A DNA stretch of 64,000 bases from Tupaia tana (lineage: Eukaryota; Chordata; Mammalia; Scandentia; Tupaiidae), in contig JAKSZU010000011.1 in NCBI GenBank assembly GCA_026018925.1, positions 7,426,985 through 7,490,984 of the forward strand. Direction: 5' to 3'. The stretch's first letter is position 1, and each line of letters begins with the position of its first letter. Of the stretch, positions 46,345 through 57,010 are shown piece by piece. The position numbers and the translations under genes are program-made. Below the pieces are notes generated by a model. It made no database searches and was not told the DNA's origin. It saw nothing but the letters and a program-made list of their open reading frames with translations.

Positions 46345-46929
46345 CAAGATAGGTATTTTTGACAGAGTCTCACCACAGTGTAATCCTTCATGTCCCAGGT
46401 GCATGCCATGATGTCCAGCCTGCTTGTGGTTGGGACAGAAACTGAACGAAAATGGACTTCCCGTGTGGCCCAAGCCACCACGCAGCAGCACCCGACAACT
46501 TGCACCAAACTTGTGACGAGACCAAATTTATAAATTTTTAATTTATGTGTGCACAGGGGGATCACAGAAAGAGCTGAATACCCAAAGGAGTAACGAGATT
46601 TAAGAGGTTGTATACCGGCCTAATAGCAGAAAAGGAAGTGGAGGAAAGCCACTTTTTCATGAAAGAGCAAATGAACTTCAGGAAAGATGAATGAGCTCAT
46701 AGGAGACAGATGAAGTTAGGGTGGTCTGCCAGTCTGCCTGAGTGTGGTGCTGATCTCTCCTCTCAGAGGCTGGAGTTGCTCCAGGGGACAGGGTCTATGG
46801 CCACCGAGTTCTGTGGGGAGGCTCTGCTATTATGCAGATGGGAAACTGCAGGAACCCTCTGACCTTCAGCTCCAAGTAATTTTGAGGCCAAAGTGGCGTA
46901 CTTTGGGGTGACATATCCTGACCCCCTTC
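46345..46929. other. Unassigned interval
   Basis: No recognised element. Confidence 0.35.
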
Positions 46930-47092
46930 AGCACTAACTGTATCATTGAATTCCCTCAACAACCTCATCTGTTTATAGATGAGAACACTGAGGTCTGGAG
47001 AGGTTAGGTTAGCTGTGCTAAGCCGGACTTAACTAATAAACGGCAGATGCGGAATCTGCACGCATGTCTGACTCTTGAGCCTTGACAGAACC
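46930..47092 (-). mobile_element. MIR
   Basis: CTCATCTGTTTATAGATGAG, AACACTGAGGTCTGGAGAGG, ATGCGGAATCTGCACGCATG, TCTGACTCTTGAGCC match MIR in reverse. Confidence 0.75.
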
Positions 47093-47300
47093 ACCTAGTG
47101 CCACTGAGTGCCTTCGGTATACTAGACCCCAGTGGGTGGCTAAACAGACACGGACCCTCCCTGGCCGAGCTTACATGAAATGACATTCAGTGTCTACGCA
47201 CAAGTTATGGAAAGCAGTAGTGTTTGTGACATAAGAGGAAGAGCTGACCAGGTTGTATGTGTTGAGCAGTTAGAAGGGAGCAGTTAAGAAAGTCTCTCTC
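47093..47300 (-). mobile_element. L2 LINE 3' fragment
   Basis: TTCGGTATACTAGACCCCAG, GACACGGACCCTCCCTGGCC and GAGCTTACATGAAATGACAT follow the order of the reversed L2 3' UTR. Confidence 0.65.
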
Positions 47301-47329
47301 AGGATTTGATGCTATTGTAGTATATGATT

Positions 47330-47500
47330 TTATTTTCATTATTCTAGTCCCCACTTGCTATCTTATTAATATATTTATTGTCTATCTCTCACTATTCCAC
47401 AGTAAACTGCAAGAGAGGCAATCCACCTGTATCCCAAACACACAGCACTATGTGTGGCGCACAGCAGGGGCTTAGGAAATCTCTTGTGTAATGGAAGACA
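47330..47500 (+). mobile_element. L2 LINE 3' fragment
   Basis: TTGTCTATCTCTCACTATTC, GTAAACTGCAAGAGAGGCAA, CAGCACTATGTGTGGCGCAC, AGCAGGGGCTTAGGAAAT match the L2 3' end in the plus orientation. Confidence 0.7.
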
Positions 47501-47676
47501 CTTTACCTGAGATCTAGGCAGACCCTAACGTTCAGACATGAACAGCAGAAAGAGATAAAGCTGGAGTAGGAACAGACCACACGCACTCTGTGGATCAAAG
47601 CCCTCATTTTCATTTCTATCCTAAGAATAATAGAAAGCTACTGAGTTACAGCTATACTTAAAACCTGCCAACTGTT
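47501..47676. other. Short unassigned interval
   Basis: May be the edge of L2 material; ends with the left TSD of the next SINE. Confidence 0.3.
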
Positions 47677-47935
47677 CGGACCAGCAGATGGCTATGTCAC
47701 TAGACTCCCACGTAGCTGACCACAGTCCGAGTTCTGGACCCGGTGGCTTAAACTCACACTGGGTGCATCTGCAAGCATGCTCCAGATCCCAAGAGCAGAA
47801 TGCAGGAGAAGGGACTGAGGGATGGCCATCTTCCTGGGGGGTGATTTCTCACTTTCTGTCTCTGTTACTCTCTGTCTCTCTGGTGAGTACATGTACCCTT
47901 ATAGCAAACGTTTCTCTTTAAAAAAATAAAAAAAG
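47677..47935 (+). mobile_element. tRNA-derived SINE, type A
   Basis: GGACCAGCAGATGGCTATGT (the GTAATG stretch is deleted, removing part of the A box), GGTGGCTTAAACTCACACTG, TTCCTGGGGGGTGATTTCTC, CT tract, ending (GAA)n. Flanks CCTGCCAACTGTT / TCTGCCAATTGTT are a TSD. Confidence 0.92.
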
Positions 47936-48009
47936 AAGAAGAAGAAGAAGATCTGCCAATTGTTGTCCGACATTTATAGAAGTGTGGTTGCTTTAGCAAG
48001 GCACTCCAA

Positions 48010-48470
48010 GACCCTGACGACTTGCCCCCGCTTCCTTAGTCACATCTCCCGGTACACCTCCGACGACTTGCCCCCGCTTCCTTAGTCACATCTCCTGGTA
48101 CACCTCTGTCATGCGCCTCATGCTCCCACTGTGGTCTCCCACTGAGGTGTGAAACGTTAAGCTGGGTCTTCACTCATGATGTCTCTTCTACCTGCAAAGA
48201 TCTTCTCTGACATGTACCTATCTGGTAAACACCTATCTAACTTTTTGCTCTCTGCTCACTCTTTTGTGACTCTGACAGAAATGGCTGCCCTTGACACCGT
48301 CCTCTGCGTGCTCACAACACCGTCTGTAGCCTACGACAGTGCCACATGTTGCGGTTTTATTGTGCTGTGCTTATTTACACATCTGTCTTCCTCTACCTTA
48401 CTGTGTGCTGCTTCAGCCTAGGGACCAATCTTCTTATCTCCAGCAAAAGTAATGAACAAATATGCAAGAA
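48010..48470 (+). mobile_element. L2 LINE 3' region with a 46-bp tandem duplication
   Basis: CCTGCAAAGATCTTCTCTGA, TTGCTCTCTGCTCACTC, TTGTGCTGTGCTTATTTACA, CAGCCTAGGGACCAATCTTC follow the L2 3' end. A 46-bp unit is repeated at 48016-48061 and 48062-48107. Confidence 0.6.
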
Positions 48471-49025
48471 TCTGTGCAGAAAACAGCTTTAAAGGAAACT
48501 AAGAAGCACTTTCCACTAGTCAATGACATTCTGCTTTTTGGTCATAGCCAAAACAGAAGTACTTTCCACCAGGCAGGTGAATGTCAGGAGGACTGAGAGA
48601 GCTTTCCTCTATCTCAATAATTCCAACTTGAACTAAGCAAATAAACAAAATTCTGTGCAAGTAAGAACTAGTTCAGTCACATTTATCTGCATTTCAAAGG
48701 CATTAAAATGAAGTGTTAAAGGCTAAATGTTCACCAAGTACACACAAAAAGGATCATTTTCATTATAACCTGACATTTTACTTTAGCCAGAAGTGTTTGG
48801 GATGCTGAATGTCTATATGTTGAAAATTTATAAACTCTTTTCCCTTTTGTGGGAAATACATTACTTGGAACTAGGGGGCTGTACACAAGTCTTTGTTCAA
48901 TGCTTATTTAAATAAGCTACTCAGCTATTCATTCATTGACTTAAGAGTAAGTAAAAATCATGGAGGGAATCCAGGCTCAGTAAACTGTCCTTTACTGATA
49001 ATCTAATTTACAGTTCCTGAACTTT
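48471..49025. other. Unique interval
   Basis: No recognised feature. Confidence 0.35.
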
Positions 49026-49269
49026 TTTTTTTTTTTGGAGAGATTTTTGCTATAGAGCATGTGCGCTCGCCAGAGAGACAGAAAGCCAGAAATCACCCCC
49101 CAGGAGGGGTGGCCAAACTGCAATCCCTTCTCCTCCATTCTCCTCTTGGAATCTTGGGCATGCACGCACACGTGCCAGGCTTGAGTTTAAGCCACCAGGT
49201 CTGGGACTCGAACCGCGGTCGACTACATGGGAGTCCAGCGACATAGCCATTATGCTGACTGCTGGTCCC
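49026..49269 (-). mobile_element. tRNA-derived SINE, type A
   Basis: Minus copy, T-run, GAGAGATTTTTGCTATAGAG, CACCCCCCAGGAGGGGTGG, GGACTCGAACCGCGG, GACTGCTGGTCCC. TSD CAGTTCCTGAAC on both sides. Confidence 0.96.
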
Positions 49270-50598
49270 GCAGTTCCTGAACATTTTTATCAGAACCGAA
49301 AATACAGTCCTAAGATATGCTTATTTCTTAAGGTTGGTCAGATGTTGTATTTATTTAATCCTCATTATTTTAAACTAGTAGATGACATCAGCAATTAGGA
49401 GAAGGATCTTTATCCACATATCTTCAGCTAGTTGTTTAAGGAGATTACACACAGCACTGCTCAGTCCTTCTTACTTAATTCCTTTAAGGACAGCAATATA
49501 CTTACTACACAGTGGCATTTCCTAGATTATCAACCAAACTTTTGCTAAAAGCAATACTAGAACACTCTTAATTTTATTTAAATATATTAATCAACATGTT
49601 AAGATATTACACTAGAATTTTATTCCAGTAGTAGTTTTCCTTCTTAAAAGCTAACAGATAAGTATCTGCTGGTACTAAAGAAAGCCATCAGCATAAAAGC
49701 TAAAGCTGTATATTATCTTAGTATTTTAAGTTTACACAGTACATTCTAAGGTAAAAGGATCCTCTAGATTACAAATATACATAAATCTTATTAACTACCA
49801 AATTTCTCTTTTGTTTCATCCTATCTCTACATTCCATCATTCAAATCCTTTAGAATTTCTTTGTTCCCTCCTCTGATCATTGCTTCCGGGAGAAATCTGG
49901 CATAGGATCTGAAGGAAATGCCAGAGCGAAATTTTCCTTAAGATTAATCACACAGGTAAGTAATTTCCTCTTCTTGCCAAACAATATTTTCTAAAACTTC
50001 TTAGAAAATCGTTAAGACAAGACTGGGTGGTCATGAAAATGTGAGTTCTAGGATTTACTTAATCCCTTACACACAATTTTTAAAGGTCTGATAGTTTGCC
50101 TAAAGCAATCTGGGACACCATTAGTATTAGTAGTTAGGAACAGTAACACACAGATTCTTGAATGCCAGTCTGGTTAAAGAATCATGAGGATAACAACACC
50201 TGCTCCGCTGTCTGTCCTCCAGCCTCCTGACACCCTCATTCCTGTTCCTTTCAGTGCCTGGGGCCTTCAGAATCATCTAACAACTCTAATTTAAAAGTAT
50301 AAATATATATCAAAGTATCAAAAATGTTCGTGTATTAAACCTTAAAACTAGTTTGTCACTAAAGCAAGGAGAGCGGGTAGGAGATAAGACAAGGATAGAG
50401 TATCCCAGGGATCAGCCACGCAGGTCAGTTTCTACATCAGTGACACCTCCATCGCTCAGCCAAGAGCCAGTCTAACTCAGAAAACAGAGATAGGAGTCTG
50501 TAGTTCAGAGCCAAGCACAGGTTAGTGGGATTCAGAACAAACTATCAGGAAAAGCAAAGCATAACTAAAGATTAAAAAAAAAAAAAAAAAAAAAAAGA
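49270..50598. other. Unique interval with a weak exon-like segment
   Basis: No interspersed repeat recognised. 49854-49955 is bounded by a pyrimidine-rich acceptor and a CAG|GTAAGT donor and is open in one frame; see findings. An A-run (50574-50596) precedes the SINE at 50599. Confidence 0.45.
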
Positions 50599-50847
50599 CA
50601 GGGCCCATAGCACAGTGGTCAAACATTGTGCACAGGGAGTCAGCTGCCACATGGCTGAACACAGTTCAAGTCCTGGAGTCAGGCAACTTGAAAAATCATG
50701 CCAGATACATGTGTCCCATAGCTGACAAGAAGGAGAAACGAGAAAAAAAGGACTGCAGTGTGGCCATGCCCCACTGTGGGGTGTTTCTCTCAGAGTCTAG
50801 TGTGAGTACACATGCTCTCTAGCAAATTTAAAAAAAAAAAAAAAAAA
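50599..50847 (+). mobile_element. tRNA-derived SINE, old type C
   Basis: GGGCCCATAGCACAGTGGTC (A box region), CAGTTCAAGTCCTGGAGTC (B box), CTTGAAAAATCATGCCAG, hairpin CCCCACTGTGGGG, TCTCTAGCAAATTTAAAAA tail. Confidence 0.85.
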
Positions 50848-51389
50848 AGTATACAAAAAGAAGAAAAAGTTTAGAAAGAACCTCAACCTGACCTCTACAG
50901 GGTGGGGATGATAGGGAGATTATCTAAGAAGGAAGCAAGTCCCCAACCCACCCAAATCATAACATATTACCCAGACACACAAGCCGAGAATCGTAACCCC
51001 CAAAATCCAAACTAGTTATTATTTCAATTATATCTCAATTAAATATCTGCTTTTTTGATTTATCTGTCTTTTCCATCAAGATTTCTTTGACCAGAACTGC
51101 ACACATAACTCCACAATGCTCACCACACAACAGTCCTATCTGTCAAACCTGCCCATCATTACGTGGGCCAACCGGAAGAATTCACATGTAAGCACATACA
51201 TACCTGAAACAAATACACATACTCACATGCACACATAACATTATCATTTGCAAGTAAAACCCAAGTCTCTTAGTACCTGGAAGAAAATAAGCCCATTTTT
51301 TCCCCCTGTTCTCCATTAAGACTCTAAATGAGGGTAACTAGAAGATAATCAGATTCTGCAGGGGTGGAAGATGTGGTCCAAAAACAAGC
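50848..51389. other. Unassigned interval
   Basis: No recognised feature. Confidence 0.35.
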
Positions 51390-51510
51390 CAATAAAGATA
51401 ATAACAATAATAATATCTAACACTAATGGGCCACTTAGTATGAATAAGGAATGAATGCTTTAAATCCCCCTGATCTCATTAGCGGTATTGATGGCTATTT
51501 TACCATGACC
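51390..51510 (-). mobile_element. MIR/L2-type fragment
   Basis: TGGGCCACTTAGTATGAATA, TGCTTTAAATCCCCCTGATC and TCATTAGCGGTATTGATGGC follow the reversed MIR 3' half. Confidence 0.5.
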
Positions 51511-51659
51511 ACTATGACAACTTCACTCCAGTACACCACACCAAGTGCAGAAAGACTCATCTTTTGATGGGAATTACCCAATCCTTAGTGACTGGACTTA
51601 GATATTTCAGTTGAGAAGAAAAAGCAGTCAACTGGGCCCACAGTTTTCTGTTCTGATTT

Positions 51660-51850
51660 GACCATTTTCAGATGTGTGATCAATGACATCAGTAAGCTTC
51701 ATTTTATTCTTTTACAACACTGGAATAGCGCCATCTCAGAGTCGTTGTAAGAAGCAAATGAGATAATGACCAGTTAATATGGCATGTAAATTATAAAAAA
51801 TTATCTACAAATATATGTTCAAATTATCATCATTTCTGCATCTGCTGGCA
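51660..51850 (+). mobile_element. MIR fragment
   Basis: TTTCAGATGTGTGATCAATG, CATCTCAGAGTCGTTGTAAG and AGCAAATGAGATAATGACC match the MIR core and 3' part. Weakly conserved. Confidence 0.55.
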
Positions 51851-52969
51851 AAACTTCCCCTGACATTATTTTGGTTATGAATACCAATGCCAAACTCACT
51901 CCACTTAGAAGGATCATTCTGGAGAGGGGAATCAAATATAATTTAGGAACTATTTAAGGTTATATAAATTCAGGAAAAGAGACTGCATTTAAAATGAGTT
52001 TTCTTTTTTTGACGTTATTCAGTAACGCTCATCATTTTCCTTATATATAAAAACCATATTTAGTTATGGAGTCTATCTTCCCACATGGCATTCAAGAGCT
52101 CTCTGTGCAAACCTGATCTAGTGCAGTAGCTAATTTGGATCATCTGAATAAACCACTAGTTATGAACTTCAGAGGCCACTGAATGAATGCAAGTTGCCCA
52201 CCAGCTAAAACATCAAAGTCAAACAAATCACAACACTCAGAAGAAAAATATACTTCTCATATTGATTTTTCTTACACATATGATATTCAATAAATCACAT
52301 CACTGGTATTTGCTAACATGACTCTTATTCTCCTGGAATACAATGCCAAATTTAATAACCACTTTTGTTCAACATGGAAGATGAAAGTCAATTCCTACTG
52401 CTCTAGGCAAATCACATAGTCAAAACAAAAGAAACATCTGAGAAAGGAAACACGGACCAAGATGCATTAGATATATTAATCTCATATTCATTGGAAAAAC
52501 AGAAACCTTCCCCTGATTTTCCTTTCAGAGTTTAAAAGGCTGTGAATTTTCTTTTGCCCTACCCACCCTATAATTCAAAGCTCTTTATCCAAAGCCCTTC
52601 CTTTTTACCTTATTTCAGCTATGAAAGTCTCTCAAGTATTGTCAGTATCAAACAAAAAACACGTCTCTTCTTGACCCGATTTTATTCACGCCTCTTGATC
52701 TCTTTCATTTCCTTTCATCAAAGTCTTTCAACATTGACAGATACACTATATCCCAAAGATAACACAGCCTTATCAGATTTACTTTTCTAATTATAACCTA
52801 CCTCTCGGATCAAAATATAACTCTGGTTACATTTTGTACCTTTCTTATAATTTTCTCCAAAATAGTCTCTGAGAACATCAGTAGTTCTTCTTAAAGCTAA
52901 GTCTCAGTTATGTATTCATTCATCATTTATGTGCTCTTTCAAGACAGCCATTTTTTGAAATCCCAAAAT
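51851..52969. other. Unique AT-rich interval
   Basis: No recognised feature. The 82-codon frame at 52542-52790 is a low-complexity F/S/L/Y translation of pyrimidine-rich DNA. Confidence 0.4.
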
Positions 52970-53058
52970 GATCTAATGTATGTAAAATGCTTAGAACATG
53001 ACCTGGCCTACAGCAAGCGCTAAACAAGTGTTAGCAGCAATTACCATTATTATGAACA
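52970..53058 (+). mobile_element. MIR 3' fragment
   Basis: TGTAAAATGCTTAGAACATG, ACCTGGCCTACAGCAAGCGC, TAAACAAGTGTTAGCAGC and TTACCATTATTAT match the MIR 3' end. Confidence 0.75.
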
Positions 53059-53072
53059 ACTCTTGCCACTTT

Positions 53073-53209
53073 CAACCATGGTTCGAGTCCTGGACCCGGT
53101 GGCTTAAACTCACACTGGGCACATGTGCGTGCATGCCCAAGATCCTGAGAGGAGAATGGAGGAGAAGGGATTGCAGTGTGGCCATCCCCCGCTGAGGGGT
53201 GATTTCTCA

Positions 53210-53249
<40 letters not shown>

Positions 53250-53294
53250 TTCTGGCGAGCGCACATGCCCTATAGCAAAAACCTCTCCAAAAAA
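53073..53294 (+). mobile_element. 5'-truncated tRNA-derived SINE, type A
   Basis: Starts at AACCATGGTTCGAGTCC, so the A box and 5' head are absent while the B box and the rest are intact. Contains (TC)n at 53213-53243, CCTATAGCAAAAACCTCTCC and a short A-tail. Sits just downstream of MIR. Confidence 0.9.
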
Positions 53295-54133
53295 GAAAAG
53301 GAAGTGACCCACTGGAAGAACTGTTCAAGGAAACAGAACATGGAGCTTTTGTAGAGAGCAGAACTGTGACCAACAGGCTGCAGTTACAAGGAGGCAGGCT
53401 TTGATTCAAGAGGAGGAAGAGAGGTCTAATCATCAGCCAGCTTCCTTGGGAACTATGACCACCTTAGCAATCAGAAGAGAATCTGCCAGGACGATTACTG
53501 TAAAAGATAAAGAGGTTCAGCACAAAAAAGTCACGGCACTCTACAGCAATGTACTGACAGCACAGTAGTGATGGGTATAAGATACTCTGCAGTCTTACGT
53601 GTCTATGTGTTTACCACCAGTCAGTCATGACAGGAGAACACAGAGGCAGCTACAGGGAAGGTGAGGCTGAGGCAAACCAGGTGGCCTGGGCTGTGGTCAG
53701 CAAAACCTACTTGTCCAGTGAGGACACTCGTGACTGCAATCGGTAGAACCCAACCTGGGCGAGATCTTCCGATATGAAATAATTTTACCACCTCTCGTTG
53801 AGAGCTTTCAGTACAAAGATATTTTTACGACATCATACACAGTGAAAGACTAAAGGCATAGGTGGGCTATGAATAGCAAGACCACCTAATTTCCTGTTCA
53901 AACTGGGACGGTTGAGAATAAAGGGGACATTCTTTTTTTAAATTTATTATCATCATAATCTTGTTTATATTATAATGAATCACATATAACTTTACAGTGT
54001 ATTACATTCTTTTTCCAGAAGGAATACTACGCATATCAGTCAATACAGAGACGTTAAAATCCCCATTTCATCATCCAATAGCTTTTCATTATTTTTCCCG
54101 ATCATCATCATCATCATTATTCCAATTTATTTT
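53295..54133. other. Unassigned interval
   Basis: 53295-53900 is unrecognised. 53930-54110 is AT-rich and may belong to the same unknown repeat as 54405-54620, interrupted by a SINE; not proven. (ATC)n at 54097-54117. Confidence 0.35.
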
Positions 54134-54390
54134 TGAGAGGTTTTCGCTATAGGCCGCGTGTGCTTACCAGAAAGACAGAGTGAGAGAGAGAGAAAGCGAG
54201 AAATCACCCCCCTGGGGGGGGGGGGATGGCCATGCAGCAATCCCTTCTCCTCCATTCTCCTCTCAGGATCCTGGGCACACACACACACACATGTGCCCAG
54301 CGTGAGTTTAAGACACCGGGTACAGGACTTGAACCGTGGTCCACCACATAGGAGTCCAGTGACATAGCCATTATGCTAACTGCTGGTCCC
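54134..54390 (-). mobile_element. tRNA-derived SINE, type A
   Basis: Minus copy: TTTTGAGAGGTTTTCGCTAT, a 10-nt G-run at the hairpin (54213-54225), GGACTTGAACCGTGGTCC, GCTAACTGCTGGTCCC. Flanks TTCCAATTTATTTT / TTCCAATTATTTTT are a TSD. Confidence 0.95.
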
Positions 54391-54404
54391 TTCCAATTAT
54401 TTTT

Positions 54405-54620
54405 TAAACAGGCAATCACTATTTCTCATTTTGCTTGTAAAAAGACTTTACCCAACATGAAATACTTCTCAGACCAATCCAGTTGAGAATACTATACACG
54501 TCATCCTCAACAAGTAATAAACCATATCTGTGTCCTACTAATGTTATGCCTCTCTATTTGTTCTCTTGCTATCTTTCTCTACACTCTTCTCCTCTCCCAC
54601 CCCATTCCACGCTGCCTTAT
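54405..54620. repeat. Unidentified interspersed repeat, copy 2
   Basis: CAATCACTATTTCTCATTTT, GACTTTACCCAACATGAAAT, CCAGTTGAGAATACTATACA and AACCATATCTGTGTCCTAC match the copy at 42235-42480 in order. Confidence 0.75.
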
Positions 54621-54678
54621 CCTTGTTAACTGTTTTCGCTGCTTTTATGAAGGGGGCATTCTTAATAATTAACCCAAG

Positions 54679-54909
54679 GGGCAAGTGGGTGGTGTGGTGG
54701 TTGAGGTATTGGGCTCCCACATGGCCAACCATGGTTTGAGTACCAGACCTGGAGGCTTGAAACTCATTCCAGGCCTGTACGCATGTGAGCCCAGGGCCCC
54801 AGGAGGAGAATGAAGAAGAGGTTGCAGCGTGGCCATTCCCCCTGGGAGGAGGGGGGAGATTTCTCACTTTCCCTCTCACTGTCTCTCTGGCAAGCACATG
54901 CACCATAAA
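54679..54909 (+). mobile_element. tRNA-derived SINE, intermediate A/C type
   Basis: GGGTGGTGTGGTGGTTGAGG, GGTTTGAGTACCAGACCTGG, GCTTGAAACTCATTCCAGG, AGGAGGAGAATGAAGAAG, CTGGCAAGCACATGCACC. Mixed landmarks suggest a link between types A and C. Confidence 0.88.
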
Positions 54910-55317
54910 GGAAGACATATAGTCACCCTAACTATCAATGGATAGAAACAAAAAATAAAGTGAGCCAGAAATTGCATGAAGCAGGAACTGTATCCAGAAT
55001 CTTGGATAAAGATCTCAGAATAAAACCCAAAGTAGAAATTATTATAGCAATAGTTCTTCACTGGGGGTGATTTTGTTTCCCAGGGAACATCTGTCAATTT
55101 CTAAAGACATTATCACAAATGGGGAGAAGGGTGCTACTGCTATGCAGTGGGTGGAGGCTGGGGATGCTGAGAAATCCCCTACAATATACAAGACAGCCCC
55201 ACACAACAAACAGTTACTCAGCCTAACTGCTAAGAATGCTGAGCTTAAAAATTCCTGTATAAAAATGAGAAGATCAGACTGCATAAACATATGAAACATC
55301 TATACAATAAGAATAAA
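54910..55317. other. Unassigned interval
   Basis: No recognised element; short frames on both strands. Confidence 0.35.
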
Positions 55318-55583
55318 GTAGCCCAGTACAGTAGCACAACTTTCTGCAGTGCTGGACACCATATGGAGGAACAAGGTTTGCTTCCGTTGCATATACAAGG
55401 TGCACAACTTATATATGCATGTTCCTGGCATGCTGAGAAGGTGGGAGGTTGTGGGGGATGGTCAAAGGTGGGACCTCAGAGAGAGACCCTGTTCAGGGTG
55501 CTTGTGTCTTTCTGTCTCTCTCTCTCTCTCCCTCATGAAAGAAATAAACTTTAATAAACAAATAAAGACAAAAAAAAAAAAAA
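55318..55583 (+). mobile_element. tRNA-derived SINE, type D
   Basis: GCCCAGTACAGTAGCACAAC, GCAGTGCTGGACACCATATG, AGAGAGAGACCCTGTTCAGG, (TC)n, tail AAATAAACTTTAATAAAC AAATAAAG. Tail and CT tract match other type D copies. Confidence 0.65.
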
Positions 55584-55714
55584 CTGCAAAAATGTTCACA
55601 TCTTATATGACAAAGAGCCAACATTCCAATCTACGTATAGGAAGAGCCCTTAGACAAAGGCAAGTACCCCAAGAGCAAAACAGGCAAAATGCACTGGCAA
55701 ACAATGGATATTTT
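55584..55714. other. Short unassigned interval
   Basis: No recognised feature. Confidence 0.3.
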
Positions 55715-56230
55715 TTAAAGGTTTTTCTGCCATAGATTGCATGTGCTTGCTGGAGACAGAGACAGAGAGAGGAAACGTGAGAAATCCCTTTCTGGGGGGA
55801 TGGCCATGCCACAATTCCTTCTCCTCCATTCTCCTCTGAATTTTGGGCACACACACATGCACATGCACCTGATGTGATTTTCTTTTATTTTCCTTTTTTG
55901 CTATAGGGAGTATGTGCTTGCTGGAGAGAGAGACAGAGACAGAAAGCAAGAAATCGCCACCAGGGGGTATGGCCATACTACAACCCCTTCTCCTCCATTC
56001 TCCTCTCTGAATTTTGGGCACGCACGAACATGCACCCAGCGTGCGTGCGTTTAAAGCTGCCAGGTCTGGGACTCAAACCATAGTGGACTATGTGGGAGTT
56101 CAGCAACACAACCATTATGCCATCTACCTGGTTCCCCTGATGTGATGATACTCAAGCCTCTGGGTCTGGGATTCAAACAGCAGTGGTCCATGTGGGAGTC
56201 CAGCTCCTTCACATGCCAGCTGCTGGCCCC
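55715..56230 (-). mobile_element. Type A SINE split by another type A SINE
   Basis: Left part (55715-55878): GGTTTTTCTGCCATAGATTG, (GA) tract, GGCCATGCCACAATTCC, CATGCACCTGATGTGA. Right part from 56136: CCTGATGTGATGATACTCAA, GGGATTCAAACAGCAGTGG, CCAGCTGCTGGCCCC. CCTGATGTGA is duplicated at the join. Confidence 0.9.
55879..56135 (-). mobile_element. Inner type A SINE of the nested pair
   Basis: TTTTTTGCTATAGGGAGTAT, GAGAAATCGCC-like segment (AAGAAATCGCCACCAGGGGG), GGACTCAAACCATAGTGG, ATCTACCTGGTTCC. TSD CCTGATGTGA at 55868-55877 and 56136-56145. Confidence 0.93.
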
Positions 56231-56673
56231 CAAAGGACTCCTCCCCCCTTTTTACCCCCCGAAAAAAGCTTATTTCCAGAGAGAGAGAGAGAGAAGCATG
56301 TCCAATAGGATCTTCACACAGTGATCCTCCTCACAGCCCTGTGCTCCGCCCCCACCTCATGTACTGAGGCAGAGGCTGCACCCAAACCTGGAGCCTTCCC
56401 ACTGATCCCCTGCATCATCCCTACTGTCTGCACCACTGCGGCTGAGCCCTAAAAACAGTCTTCTGATCTTACCTATAAACCTGGCCAAAATCTTCTCCCT
56501 CACAATGTTGGTGCTGAACACCTTCACACAGTTCTGACCAGAAGTATAAGTTGATTTCAAACAAAACAAGACTGTCTGAGAAGACAATCAGATTTACTTA
56601 AAATAAATACATTTTTTATCCTTTTTTTTTTTTTTTTTGATTTTCACTTTCTACTTTGAAAACCGCTTACATT
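56231..56673. other. Unassigned interval
   Basis: 56330-56580 is GC-moderate and unrecognised; the reverse-strand 76-codon frame has no domain. T-run at 56622-56638. Confidence 0.35.
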
Positions 56674-56927
56674 GGGCCAGCAGTGGTGTGGGTGGTAGTT
56701 AAGGCAGCTGGATCCCATATTGCCAACTATGTAGCTCAAGTCTTGGACCCTGCAGTTTGAAAAACACTGGGCTCGTGTGCGTGCAAAATCCTGAGAAGAA
56801 AATGCAAGAGAAGGCACTGCCGTTCCTCCCACCCCTGGCGGGGCAGTGCTATCTCAGCTCCCCTCTCTTCCTCTGTCTCCCCTGGGAGCACAAATGCCCT
56901 ACAGCTAATTAAAACAAACAAAAAGTT
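56674..56927 (+). mobile_element. tRNA-derived SINE, old type C
   Basis: GGGCCAGCAGTGGTGTGGGT, GGATCCCATATTGCCAACTA, TTTGAAAAACACTGGGC, CACCCCTGGCGGGGCAGTG hairpin, GCCCTACAGCTAATTAAAAC tail. Confidence 0.87.
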
Positions 56928-57010
56928 TATTTTTTCGCACAACTGCAGGCTTTTAGGAGTCTATGAAAAGAAATAATTAAAGACTTGGGCAAAAACTTAC
57001 TTACAAGAAT

